This document shows, in pieces, positions 11,545 through 19,581 of a DNA stretch of 64,000 nucleotides. The position numbers were made by a program, and so were the translations under genes. The notes below the pieces were generated by a model. That model saw only the letters and a list, made by a program, of their open reading frames with translations. It ran no database searches and was not told the origin of the DNA. This DNA is from Deinococcus terrestris (lineage in GTDB: Bacteria; Deinococcota; Deinococci; Deinococcales; Deinococcaceae). The stretch lies in NCBI RefSeq assembly GCF_009377345.1, contig NZ_WBSL01000004.1, positions 62,001-126,000 on the forward strand, written 5' to 3'. Each line of letters begins with the position of its first letter. Position 1 is the stretch's first letter.

Positions 11545-12204
11545 GTGAAGGCCACTGACGCCCCGCCCCGCATCTACCCCATCCGTCTGTACGGCGACCC
11601 CGTGCTGCGCCGCAAGGCAAAGCCCGTGCAACCGGGCGACACCCTGACCGTCCCCGGCTTCGGTCCGCAGACTGTCCGCGAGGTGGCGAACACCATGCTG
11701 GAGACGATGTTCGAGGCGCGGGGGGTGGGCCTCGCCGCCCCGCAGGTGGGCCTCTCCGTGCGGCTGTTCGTGGCGGTCGAGTACGAGGACGACGAGGAAG
11801 AAAACGAGGGCGGCGACAAGCCCCTGAAGTCCCGAGTCCTGCGCGAGTTCGTGATGCTCAATCCGGTCCTCACTGTCACCGACAAGAAAAAGGACCGCGC
11901 CTACCAGGAAGGCTGCCTGAGCATTCCCGGCATCTACGAGGAAGGCGTCGCCCGCGCCCGAGGGGTCCAGGTGCGCTACACCGACCTCGATGGCCAGGAG
12001 CGGACCCTGGAAGCAGACGACTACCTCGCCCGCGTCTTCCAGCACGAGACGGACCATCTCGACGGCGTCTTCTTCCTCGACCGCCTGCCCCCCGAGGTCA
12101 CCGAGGACTACCGCAAGGAACTTGCGGCCATGCAGCGCAAGTCCAAGCAGTTCCTCGCGGAGCTGGCCGAGGTGCAAAAGGCGCAGCGGGAGAGCCGAGA
12201 GTGA
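11545..12204 (+). CDS. def: Peptide deformylase
   Basis: Metalloenzyme that removes the N-formyl group from nascent proteins. All three motifs are present: GVGLAAPQVG (about 53-62), EGCLSIPG (about 116-123, metal-binding Cys) and HETDHLDG (about 163-170, two His and the catalytic Glu). At 219 residues it is longer than the usual 170-190 because of an acidic insert (DDEEENEGGDK) near residues 85-95. It overlaps fmt by 4 nt; def-fmt is the classic initiation-Met processing pair. Confidence 0.95.
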   Translation: MKATDAPPRIYPIRLYGDPVLRRKAKPVQPGDTLTVPGFGPQTVREVANTMLETMFEARGVGLAAPQVGLSVRLFVAVEYEDDEEENEGGDKPLKSRVLREFVMLNPVLTVTDKKKDRAYQEGCLSIPGIYEEGVARARGVQVRYTDLDGQERTLEADDYLARVFQHETDHLDGVFFLDRLPPEVTEDYRKELAAMQRKSKQFLAELAEVQKAQRESRE

Positions 12205-13166
12205 CGTTCACGCCCCGCGTGGCCTTCTTCGGCTCGCCCGCCTTCGCCGTGCCCGTCTTGGACGCGATCCGCGAGCGCTTCGAGGTCGTGCTGGTGGTCA
12301 CGCAGCCCGACAAGCCCGTGGGCCGGGGCCTGAAGCTCACGCCGCCCCCGGTCGCCGCCCGCGCCGCCGAGGTGGGCCTGCCCCTCGCCCAGCCCCGCAA
12401 GCTGCGCGGCAACGCCAGTTTCGAGGCCCGCTTGCGCGACTCCGGTGCGGACGTGGCCGTCACCTGCGCCTACGGCAAGATTCTGCCGGGGCCGCTGCTG
12501 GCCGTGCCCCGGCACGGCTTCCTGAACACCCACACCAGCCTGCTGCCCAAGTACCGGGGCGCCGCGCCGATCCAGTGGGCCTTGATTGGGGGCGAGACGG
12601 TCACGGGCACGACCATCATGCAGACCGACGAGGGGCTGGACACCGGGCCGATCCTGTTGCAGGAGGAGCTGCCCATCGCCCCCCAGTGGACCAGTCTGGA
12701 GCTGTCGGACGCGCTGAGTGTCCAGGCTGCCCGCCTGATCGTGGAGGCCCTGTCGCGCCTGCCCGACCTGACCCCCGTTCCGCAGGACGACGCGCGGGCC
12801 ACCCATGCCCCGCTGCTTACCAAGGAGGACGGGTTCGTGCGCTGGGCCGACCCCGCGCGAGCGGTCGTCGACCGTTACCGGGGCGTGGCCGCGTGGCCGC
12901 AGACGACGGCCTTTCTGGGGGGAGCGCGGTTGAAGCTCTCGGGCCTGACGATCACGGAGGGGCAGGGCCAGCCCGGCGAGGTGCTGGGCGTGGACGCTGA
13001 TGGTCTGACCGTCGCGTGCGGCGAGGGGGCCGTGCGGGTGGCGACCGTGCAGCCCGAGGCCCGCAAGGCCCAGCCCGCCCCCGTGTGGGCCTCGGGCGCG
13101 GGGGTGGGCCGGGGCACCCAGTTCGACCTCTGGGAACCTGTGGCCGACCCAGGGCGTACCGGGTAG
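12201..13166 (+). CDS. fmt: Methionyl-tRNA formyltransferase
   Basis: Transfers formyl from 10-formyl-THF to Met-tRNAfMet. The 321-residue product has the N-terminal hydrolase-like fold with NTHTSLLPKYRGAAPIQWA (catalytic Asn and His) and DEGLDTGPIL (catalytic Asp), then the C-terminal tRNA-binding beta-barrel. The GTG start overlaps the def stop (GTGA), implying coupled translation. Confidence 0.95.
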   Translation: MTFTPRVAFFGSPAFAVPVLDAIRERFEVVLVVTQPDKPVGRGLKLTPPPVAARAAEVGLPLAQPRKLRGNASFEARLRDSGADVAVTCAYGKILPGPLLAVPRHGFLNTHTSLLPKYRGAAPIQWALIGGETVTGTTIMQTDEGLDTGPILLQEELPIAPQWTSLELSDALSVQAARLIVEALSRLPDLTPVPQDDARATHAPLLTKEDGFVRWADPARAVVDRYRGVAAWPQTTAFLGGARLKLSGLTITEGQGQPGEVLGVDADGLTVACGEGAVRVATVQPEARKAQPAPVWASGAGVGRGTQFDLWEPVADPGRTG

Positions 13167-13167
13167 C

Positions 13168-13782
13168 GTGAATCCCGCCTTTCCCCTCACGCTGGAATTC
13201 AAGTTCAGCCTGCTGACCGAACTGCGCGTGACCGACGCCGAGGGCCGACTGGTGGCGGTCGTCAAGGAGAAGTTTTTCAGCGTGCGCGACGAGGTGCGCG
13301 TCTACAGCGACGAGACGCGGCAGGTGCAGACGCACGGCATCCGGGCGCAGGGGCGGATGGCCGGGGCGCTCGACTGGCGGGCGCGGCGGCTGATCCGGCG
13401 GCTGGACGGCACCCCGGTGGGTGCCTTGCAGGCCCACGGCGTCCGGACCCTCTGGGGCGCGAGCTACGAGCTCTACGGCGCGGAGGATGACCTCGCCTTC
13501 ACCATGCGCGACGACCACCCCTGGATGAGCGTAGTGGAGGGCGTGATCGGCGCGGTGCCCCTGGTGGGCGACCTCGTGGCGGCGGGCTTCGACTACCTCG
13601 TCAACCCGACCTACACCGTGAGCGACGCTGCTGGAGAACCTGCTTTCCGCGTCCGCAAGCGCCGCAGCCTCTTCTCGCGCCGCTTCGAGGTCGAGGCGCT
13701 GCGCCCGGCCCGCCCCGAGGAGGGCGAACTCGTCACGCTGGGCCTGATTCAACTCGTGCTGCGCGAGCGGGAACGGGGCTGA
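13168..13782 (+). CDS. Tubby C-terminal/LURP-one-like protein
   Basis: 204-residue soluble protein without signal peptide or membrane segment long enough to call. The N-terminal half (residues about 8-60: FSLLTELRVTDAEGRLVAVV, then KEKFFSVRDEVRVY) matches the LURP-one/Tubby-C beta-barrel pattern. In other proteins this fold binds phosphoinositides or membranes; the role here is unknown. The GTG start follows the fmt stop by one base, so it belongs to the def-fmt operon. Confidence 0.6.
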   Translation: MNPAFPLTLEFKFSLLTELRVTDAEGRLVAVVKEKFFSVRDEVRVYSDETRQVQTHGIRAQGRMAGALDWRARRLIRRLDGTPVGALQAHGVRTLWGASYELYGAEDDLAFTMRDDHPWMSVVEGVIGAVPLVGDLVAAGFDYLVNPTYTVSDAAGEPAFRVRKRRSLFSRRFEVEALRPARPEEGELVTLGLIQLVLRERERG

Positions 13783-13785
13783 AGG

Positions 13786-14523
13786 TCAGGACTTCGCGGG
13801 CTTCTCGCTGAAACTGGGCACGTTGTTCCCATAGACGGCAAAGGCGTCGCAACGCTCGCGCAGCACGCAGGCCGGGCACTTCGGGCGGGTCCACGTGCAG
13901 ACGCGCTGGCCGTGGCGCAGCAGGTTGACGTGCAGTTCGTAGAGGTGCGGCGGGTCGGGCGGCAGCAGCGTGAGGAGTGCCCGGTGCGCCGCCTGCTCGC
14001 CCATCCGGGGAATCGTGCCCACGCGGGTGTTGATGCGGTGGACGTGCGTATCCACCGGAAAGACGGGCCGCGCGTAGTTGAACAGCAGCACGAGCGACGC
14101 GGTCTTGACCCCCACGCCGGGCAGGTCGGTCAGCCATTTCAGGGCGTCCTTGACGGGCAGTTCGGCCAGAAAGTCGAGGTCGTACCCGCCCCGCTGTTCC
14201 CGGATGGCCCGCAGGGTGGCCTGGATACGCGGGGCCTTGCTCTCGGGGTAGTTGCTGCGCCGAATGGCGTGGGCGACGGCTTCGGTCGGGGCCTCTATGA
14301 TCGCGTCCCAGTCTCCCAGGGTGAGCAGTTCCTGATAGGCCGCCTCCTCGTCCTGATGGGTGGTGCGCTGGGAGAGGATGGTGCTGATCAGCTCGTGCAT
14401 GGGGGCACGCCGGGGGACGAGCGGGCGCTCGCCGTACTCGGTCCGAAGCAGGCCGGACATCCACTCCAGCAGTTCGGCCCGCTCCCGGGGAGGGCGGGCC
14501 GCGTTGAGGGTAGGCTCAGTCAC
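13786..14523 (-). CDS. nth: Endonuclease III
   Basis: 245-residue base-excision repair glycosylase/AP lyase for oxidised pyrimidines. LPGVGVKTASLVL is the helix-hairpin-helix with the catalytic Lys; PVDTHVHRI carries the catalytic Asp. Cys-X6-Cys-X2-Cys-X5-Cys (CTWTRPKCPACVLRERC) near the C-terminus binds a 4Fe-4S cluster. The GTG at 14523 is chosen because it overlaps the stop of the upstream small gene by 8 nt; longer frames reach into that gene. Confidence 0.93.
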   Translation of the reverse strand: MTEPTLNAARPPRERAELLEWMSGLLRTEYGERPLVPRRAPMHELISTILSQRTTHQDEEAAYQELLTLGDWDAIIEAPTEAVAHAIRRSNYPESKAPRIQATLRAIREQRGGYDLDFLAELPVKDALKWLTDLPGVGVKTASLVLLFNYARPVFPVDTHVHRINTRVGTIPRMGEQAAHRALLTLLPPDPPHLYELHVNLLRHGQRVCTWTRPKCPACVLRERCDAFAVYGNNVPSFSEKPAKS

Positions 14524-14713
14524 GGGCGGCGCTGGAGCGGTCGGCGCCCTCGCCCCCGGCCTCATCCCGGCCCCCCTCGGCAGGTTGGTCCTTGTCGGCG
14601 GGGTCGGTGCCGGGGTTCTCGCCCCGCGCCTCATTGGGGATGGCGTGGCTTTGGCCCTCGGCGGGCGAGGTCTGGGCGGGGTCGTAGCCCTTCTTCTGGG
14701 TGTCGTCGGTCAT
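14516..14713 (-). CDS. Small hydrophilic protein upstream of nth
   Basis: 65-residue, Asp/Glu/Gly-rich protein with no cysteines and no hydrophobic core (MTDDTQKKGYDPAQTSPAEG...), probably disordered. It overlaps the nth start, so it is translated in the same operon. Such low-complexity acidic small proteins occur widely in Deinococcus, but I recognise no family. Confidence 0.5.
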   Translation of the reverse strand: MTDDTQKKGYDPAQTSPAEGQSHAIPNEARGENPGTDPADKDQPAEGGRDEAGGEGADRSSAARD

Positions 14714-14770
14714 GGCCTCAGCCTGCGCCCCGCTCCGCATGGCCGGGCGAGACGGGGGTAAAGGCGGATT

Positions 14771-14910
14771 TAGAGCATTTGCTATAGGAATGCGGTGGTG
14801 TCCCGCATTCGTTAGCCGGGCAGAGCGAGCGAATTCAAGGAGAGCGTTGGGCGCTTGGGAGACACCTGGGGCGCTGTTCCCCAGGGGCCGTAACTCGGTC
14901 AAATGCTCTA
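14771..14910. repeat. 140-nt element with 11-bp terminal inverted repeats (MITE/SNR-like)
   Basis: TAGAGCATTTG at 14771-14781 is exactly inverted as CAAATGCTCTA at 14900-14910. Inside are two hairpins: GAATGCGG/CCGCATTC (14788-14810) and CCTGGGG/CCCCAGG (14865-14885). No open frame fits. This is the architecture of a miniature inverted-repeat element or of the small noncoding repeats of Deinococcus. No second copy was seen in this window. Confidence 0.6.
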
Positions 14911-15042
14911 GGGCGGTGCCGGAGTGGGCAGCGCCCATCGTGTCTCCCATCCACCCCTGCTCCGCTCAGACTGAACGGGTTCGGAGCGGTTTAACCGGAC
15001 TTTGTCGGAGCCACCGTGGGAGGGGCGGCGTGGACCGACATG

Positions 15043-15066
15043 AAAAAACCGCCACTACGGGCGGTT
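15043..15066 (-). terminator. Rho-independent terminator (minus strand)
   Basis: On the minus strand AACCGCC-cgtagt-GGCGGTT is followed by six T. It could end transcripts of the carbon-nitrogen hydrolase gene, whose stop is 165 nt upstream, or those of the promoter immediately before it. Confidence 0.75.
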
Positions 15067-15076
15067 GAGTGAAATA

Positions 15077-15105
15077 AAGATAGCGCGGTATGCAGGATTC
15101 GTCAA
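15077..15105 (-). promoter_or_regulatory. Sigma-70-type promoter on minus strand
   Basis: TTGACG (15105-15100), 17-nt spacer, TATCTT (15082-15077). The predicted start near 15070 is only a few bases before the terminator hairpin, so any product would be about 25-30 nt unless the terminator is read through toward the nth operon. Confidence 0.45.
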
Positions 15106-15230
15106 TCTCAACCGGCCTGAGGGTGGGTTGGGCCATCGGCTGCAAAACGGGGCGGACCATCCTGGGGACCGCGAAGGGAGTTCGCCGTTGATGCCGGAAC
15201 GCCCGCGCCACTGTCACGCCGCACCCCGCG

Positions 15231-16169
15231 TCAGAATCCCGCAACCTCCGCCGCGCTCGCCTCGGCCGCCAGCACCACGGTTTCGGCCTCCCCCGGTCGC
15301 CGGGCCGCCGCCTCCCGGTCGCGCCAATTCAGCACATGCCCGTCCACGCGCACCTGCCGGGTCAACCCCAGGTCGAGGTCCTGCACGACCCAGCCCGGTG
15401 TCTGCCACTTCCCCTCGGCGGCGAGGCCGGTGTCGGGCAGGCCCACGTCGGCGGGGGCGTAGAGGGCCGCCTGTCCCACCGCCGTCTCGACCGCGTAGGT
15501 CCAGGCGGCGTCCGCGAGCAGCGGGGCGTGCAGGGCGTAGAACTGGTTTTCCAGGGCACGGGCCATGCTGCCGACCCGGACGCGGGTGTATCCGGCCCGC
15601 GTCCCCGTGAAGGAGGGCACCACCAGCAGCTCGGCCCCGCCCTCGGCCAACCGCCGCGCGAGGGCCGGAAATTCGCTGTCGTAGCAGATGGCGACCCCGA
15701 AGCGCAGCCCCCCGAGGTCGAAAACGCGCACGCCCTCGCCCGGCACGATGTCCCACTCCTCGGCCTCGAAGCGGGTCATCAGCAGCTTGTCCTGATGGCT
15801 GTAGGTCCCGTCCGGCCCGAACACATAGGCCCGGTTGACATATCCGTCCCCGTGCGCGACCGGGTAACTGCCCGCGACGATACCGGTTCCATGCTCCCGC
15901 GCCAGCCGTGCGTGTAGCGCCAGAAAGTCGGGCAGCAGGGCCTGAAGCGCGGGCCGCATTCCCAGGATGTCGTGGTGCAGCCCCGGCGGCAGCAGTGCGA
16001 TGAGTTCCAGCGCCGCGTACTCGGGGAAGACCAGCAGCCGCGCTCCCTGCCCGGCGGCCTCAGCCACCCAGCGGGAGAGCTTGGCCTCGTACGCGGCCCA
16101 GTCGGGCAAGCGGTCCACCGGGTAGGCCGCCGCGGCCACCCGCACCACGTCCGTGTTCGTCGCCGTCAT
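15231..16169 (-). CDS. Carbon-nitrogen hydrolase (nitrilase superfamily)
   Basis: 312-residue amidase-fold enzyme with the Glu-Lys-Cys triad visible: Glu in FPEYAAL (about 48), Lys in [10 protein letters not shown] (about 130) and Cys in VAICYDSEF (about 161). The family cleaves amides and nitriles; the substrate is not evident. It is distinct from the N-carbamoylputrescine amidase at 40633-41526. A TACACT box (16181-16176) lies 6 nt upstream of the ATG, a leaderless arrangement. Confidence 0.85.
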   Translation of the reverse strand: MTATNTDVVRVAAAAYPVDRLPDWAAYEAKLSRWVAEAAGQGARLLVFPEYAALELIALLPPGLHHDILGMRPALQALLPDFLALHARLAREHGTGIVAGSYPVAHGDGYVNRAYVFGPDGTYSHQDKLLMTRFEAEEWDIVPGEGVRVFDLGGLRFGVAICYDSEFPALARRLAEGGAELLVVPSFTGTRAGYTRVRVGSMARALENQFYALHAPLLADAAWTYAVETAVGQAALYAPADVGLPDTGLAAEGKWQTPGWVVQDLDLGLTRQVRVDGHVLNWRDREAAARRPGEAETVVLAAEASAAEVAGF

Positions 16170-16231
16170 GGAGGGAGTGTAGCGGGGCCGCTCCCCGCAG
16201 AGGGGAAGCCGGGGCCGCTATCCTGCCTTCC

Positions 16232-17086
16232 ATGACTGGCCTGGTGTGGCTCGCGCTGGACGGGGTGGGCCACCCGGCCGACGCCCCGCCGGAGTCGGTG
16301 TGGGAGGCCGAGTTGCCTGCCCTGCGCCCCCTGGTAGACGGGGGAGAGGCGCTGGACGCCACCCTGGGCGTGCCCGGCCTGCCGCAGTCGGGCACCGGGC
16401 AGACCTGCTGGCTGACCGGACGGGACGCCGTGCGCGTGATGGGCGAGCACTTTGGCCCGCACCCCGGCCCAACGCTGCGGCGCCTGCTCGCCCAGGAGGG
16501 GCTGCCCGCACGCCTCACGCGGGCGGGGGGCCGGGCGGCCCTCGCCAACCACTACCCCCCCGCCTATCACGCGGCGCAGGCGCGGCGGCCCCGGCCAGGC
16601 TGTTTTCCCTACGCGTTTCAGGCGGCTGGACTGCCGCTGGACCCCCCGGCGGTGCCCCCGGTGTCTCCTACGCTGGGGCTGGGGTACGCTGCGCCCTGGC
16701 CGGAGCAGACCCCACTCGCCGACCTTTCCCGCCTGGGCGAGAGGCTGGCCCACGCCGCCCGCACCCACGACCTGATCGCCGCCGACCTGTGGCTCAGCGA
16801 TCTGCTGGGGCACCGGGGCCGGGTGCCCGTTCCAGCCGACGCGCTCGCGGCGGGCCGCGCCTATCTGCGCCGGGTCGACGCCCTGCTGACCGGGCTGCTG
16901 GAGGGAGGCGCCCCCGTGATCGTCAGCAGCGACCACGGCAATCTGGAAAACCTGGCGGTCAAGGGCCATACGCTCGCGCGGGTGCCCTTCGCCGGGGCTG
17001 GACTTTCGCTGCCGCCCGCCGGGGACATTGTGGCGGGAGGGCAAATCATCGCTGGCTTCCTCGGACTCCCGGCAGCCGCCAATTAG
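16232..17086 (+). CDS. Alkaline phosphatase superfamily metalloenzyme (iPGM-like)
   Basis: 284-residue protein related to cofactor-independent phosphoglycerate mutase. Metal-site motifs seen: [10 protein letters not shown] at the start (metal Asp), LPQSGTGQT near residue 47 (nucleophile loop, compare the Ser loop of iPGM), and SSDHGNLE near 231 (Asp-His). It lacks the large transferase insert of true iPGM (about 510 residues), so it is not the glycolytic enzyme. Substrate unknown. TATCCT at 16219-16224, 7 nt before the ATG. Confidence 0.7.
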   Translation: MTGLVWLALDGVGHPADAPPESVWEAELPALRPLVDGGEALDATLGVPGLPQSGTGQTCWLTGRDAVRVMGEHFGPHPGPTLRRLLAQEGLPARLTRAGGRAALANHYPPAYHAAQARRPRPGCFPYAFQAAGLPLDPPAVPPVSPTLGLGYAAPWPEQTPLADLSRLGERLAHAARTHDLIAADLWLSDLLGHRGRVPVPADALAAGRAYLRRVDALLTGLLEGGAPVIVSSDHGNLENLAVKGHTLARVPFAGAGLSLPPAGDIVAGGQIIAGFLGLPAAAN

Positions 17087-17374
17087 CTCTGTGAAACGCC
17101 GCATTGGAAGGTCAGCGGGTCTCTCTCAGGCGCGTTGCCGCGAGGCAAACGCGGCCACAACGAGAAAAGTGACCCAGGGCGGATTCGGCTATGGAAGTTA
17201 TCCACAGCCTTTTCCACAAGGCCTGTGGACAACATCTCGCGTCTGGGCGCGGTTGGACTGGCTGCTACCTCATGGAATCGCGTCTGAGACGGGCTTTCTG
17301 TCCCAAACAGAGCATCGACCACAAGCTCGCCAAGTTATCCACAGTGAAACACCAACCTGTGGATAACTTATGGC
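17087..17374. other. DnaA-box cluster (five boxes)
   Basis: Intergenic stretch with three perfect TTATCCACA boxes, at 17198-17206 (+), 17335-17343 (+) and 17358-17366 (-), and two one-mismatch boxes: TTTTCCACA 17210-17218 (+) and TTGTCCACA 17232-17224 (-). The flanking sequence is less GC-rich than the genes. There is no dnaA, dnaN or other replication gene nearby, so this may be a DnaA-binding reservoir, a regulatory locus, or an origin separated from dnaA. Confidence 0.75.
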
Positions 17375-18001
17375 TCAGGCGCCACGTGCGGCCTGGATGA
17401 AGGCCCGCACCCGTTCTGCGTCCTTGATTCCGCCCGCTGCTTCCAGGCGGGTCACGGCGTCCACCCCCGCGGGCTTCAGAATGCGGACTGCCTCCGCCAC
17501 GTTCTCCGGCCCTAAGCCCCCGGCGAGCCAGCCCCCGGCCGGGAAGAGGCCCCGCAGGGCGGCCCAGTCGAGCGGCTGGCCCCCTCCCGGTTGGGGCGCG
17601 TCCAGCATGGGCGTCACGCCGGGGAGGCCTAATTCCTCTGCGGTGGCCTCGCGTCCCAGGTCAGCGGGGCGCAGCACACGCAGGACGGGATAATACGCGG
17701 CGACCGCCTTCAGGTAAAGGGGCGCTAAAGGGCCGTGAAGCTGCACGGCGCTGACGCGGGCCGCCTCCGCCGTTCGCAGCACCTCGTCCAGCCCCTGTCC
17801 CAGAAAGACGCCCACGCGGGCCACCACCGGGCCGACGTTCAGGCCCGCCTCCCGCGCGACCTCCGGCGTCACCAGCCGCTTGCTGACGGGGGCGAAGATG
17901 AATCCCAATGCGTCTGCCCCCGCCTCGGCCGCAAGCACGGCGTCGTGGACGGAGGTGGTACCACAGACCTTGACCCTCACCGGGAAGGGGGGGTCACTCA
18001 C
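17375..18001 (-). CDS. trpF: Phosphoribosylanthranilate isomerase
   Basis: 208-residue (beta/alpha)8 enzyme of tryptophan synthesis. The N-terminal KVCGTT carries the general-base Cys, ALGFIF follows, QLHG lies mid-protein, and [14 protein letters not shown] near 165 is the phosphate-binding loop. The usual SSGVE near 185 is changed to [12 protein letters not shown], a mild divergence. Not clustered with other trp genes. The gene directly upstream overlaps its start by 8 nt. The stop codon lies just past the DnaA-box cluster. Confidence 0.9.
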   Translation of the reverse strand: MSDPPFPVRVKVCGTTSVHDAVLAAEAGADALGFIFAPVSKRLVTPEVAREAGLNVGPVVARVGVFLGQGLDEVLRTAEAARVSAVQLHGPLAPLYLKAVAAYYPVLRVLRPADLGREATAEELGLPGVTPMLDAPQPGGGQPLDWAALRGLFPAGGWLAGGLGPENVAEAVRILKPAGVDAVTRLEAAGGIKDAERVRAFIQAARGA

Positions 18002-18233
18002 GGCGGGCCTCCAGTTCGGCCACCCGCGCTTCCAGCTCGCGGGTGCGGCGCAGTAGGGCGGCCAGCAGCAGGGCGTAATGGTCGTAGAGCTTGGGGCGCT
18101 CCAGCCGCAGCTCGCCCGCCATCCATGCCGAGAGCAGGCGCTCGGACTCGCGCAGCACCTCGTCGTCGGGCACGTCGCGGTAGGAACGGTCCCCCAGGAT
18201 CGTTTTGGCGAAGTTGAGTTCGCGGTCGCTCAT
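17994..18233 (-). CDS. Small coiled-coil protein upstream of trpF
   Basis: 79-residue protein ([20 protein letters not shown]...) with a C-terminal heptad-like stretch, [21 protein letters not shown], that should form a coiled coil. No named family recognised. It overlaps the trpF start by 8 nt and so is co-translated with it. The longer frame back to 18383 runs into the divergent phosphotransferase region and is not favoured. Confidence 0.55.
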   Translation of the reverse strand: MSDRELNFAKTILGDRSYRDVPDDEVLRESERLLSAWMAGELRLERPKLYDHYALLLAALLRRTRELEARVAELEARRE

Positions 18234-18294
18234 GACCGCCATTCTGGGCCAAGTGGCGGATGCCGAAAGGTCGGGGCCATGCCACGCTAGCCGA

Positions 18295-19551
18295 GTGCTC
18301 CCGCGCCGTGAAACCACCCTGCACCTTCTCCTGACGCACCCGGACGGCGTGCGGGTGGCCCGGCACACCCTGACCGTGGACACGCGGACGTATTACGGGG
18401 CGAACGTGACGGAGGCAGCGCATGCGGCGGGGCTGCCCGTGCGCCTCCTGCGGCGGCTGTCTTTCACCCCACTGGGAGAGGAGGGCGGCGTGGTGCGGGC
18501 CGAGACGGTCTGGCACGTCCACGCCGACGCCCTCCCCTCCGGCCTGGTTTAGCAGCGTCCCCAGGAGTGGCCGGAACACGAACGCGCCTGGGCATACGCC
18601 GCCCTCAGCCCCCACACCCCCCGGCGGGCACCCTGGTTTCACCCCGATTGGGCCGCCGGGACGCTGGCCTGGCTGGACGCGGAACTGCGAGTGCAGGGAC
18701 TGACCCGCACGGGCGAGCCGACCGTCCTCAAGCACTGGCAGATCAGCCTGCTGTGGCGGGTGCCGACCTCGGGCGGGCCGGTGTACCTCAAGGCGGTGCC
18801 GGACTTCTTCGCGCGGGAGGTGCGGGTCACGCCCGCGCGGGCGGCCGGGGTGCCGGGGGCCGCGCCTCCCGTCCTCGCGGCGGACGAGGGCCGGGGCCTC
18901 CTCCTGCTGGCCGACGCCGGGACCGACGTGGACGCGCCCGACCTTCCGGCGCTGCTGCGCCACGTGGCGCGGGTGCAGCGGGCTTCCCTGCCCCTCCTCC
19001 CCGCACTGGGGCTGGAGGACCGTGGCCCGGCCCAGGTGCGCTCGCGGCTGGCTGACCTCTTTTCCGATGAGGTGCTGTTGGTGGGAGAGGAGGGCGGCCT
19101 GACTCCGGGCGAGGCCGGGCGGCTGCGTGCCCTCCGCCCCGAGCTGGAAGCGGCCCTGACCCGGCTGGAGGCCAGTCCCCTGCCCCTCACCCTGGGACAC
19201 GGTGACCTGCACGGCGGGAACGTGGTGGAGCGGGCGGGCGAGTTCACCCTGCTGGACTGGTCGGACGCCTGCGTGACCCACCCGTTTCTGGACGCGAACG
19301 CGGCCTACCTGACCGCGCACGGCACGCCGACCCCACCGGAGGACATTGCCGCCGCGCACGACGCCTACCTCTCCGAGTGGGCCGACCTCGCCCCGCTGGA
19401 CGACCTCCGCGGCCTGCACGCCGACGCCCTCCGCGCGGGCGAGCTGTTCCGGGCGCTGGGGTACGTGGACAACATTCAGCCCCACGTGGAGGACCCCCAG
19501 GAATGGCGCGGGGCACATCTGGAGCATCTCCGGAAAGTGCTGCCGGAATAG
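18295..19551 (+). pseudogene. Phosphotransferase (APH-like) interrupted by in-frame UAG
   Basis: One reading frame runs from GTG 18295 to 19551 but is broken by TAG at 18550-18552. Coding character continues without a gap on both sides: after the stop the frame reads QRPQEWPEHERAWAYAALSP and joins the aminoglycoside-phosphotransferase-type domain (catalytic loop LTLGHGDLHGGN near 19190-19227, LLDWSD near 19249-19266). A single TGG-to-TAG change of a Trp codon would explain it (inference). The kinase part alone could start at GTG 18691 and give 286 residues. Alternatives are a decayed gene, a split gene or suppression. Confidence 0.75.
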
Positions 19552-19581
19552 CTCGGGCGGGCGGGTGCTACCCTCCCCCGC

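Larger units (their letters stand above)
14714..15230. other. 517-nt intergenic region with repeat element, promoter and terminator
   Basis: No convincing coding region. It holds a 140-nt element with inverted ends (14771-14910), a hairpin with six-base arms CCGCTC/GAGCGG near 14971-14998, and a minus-strand promoter-like sequence (15105-15077) directly followed by a minus-strand terminator (15066-15043). The rest shows no clear signal. Confidence 0.6.

Noticed and set aside
17087..17374. Calling the DnaA-box cluster the chromosomal oriC
   Set aside because: No replication genes, no AT-rich unwinding element and no obvious strand switch in gene direction; kept as a cluster only.
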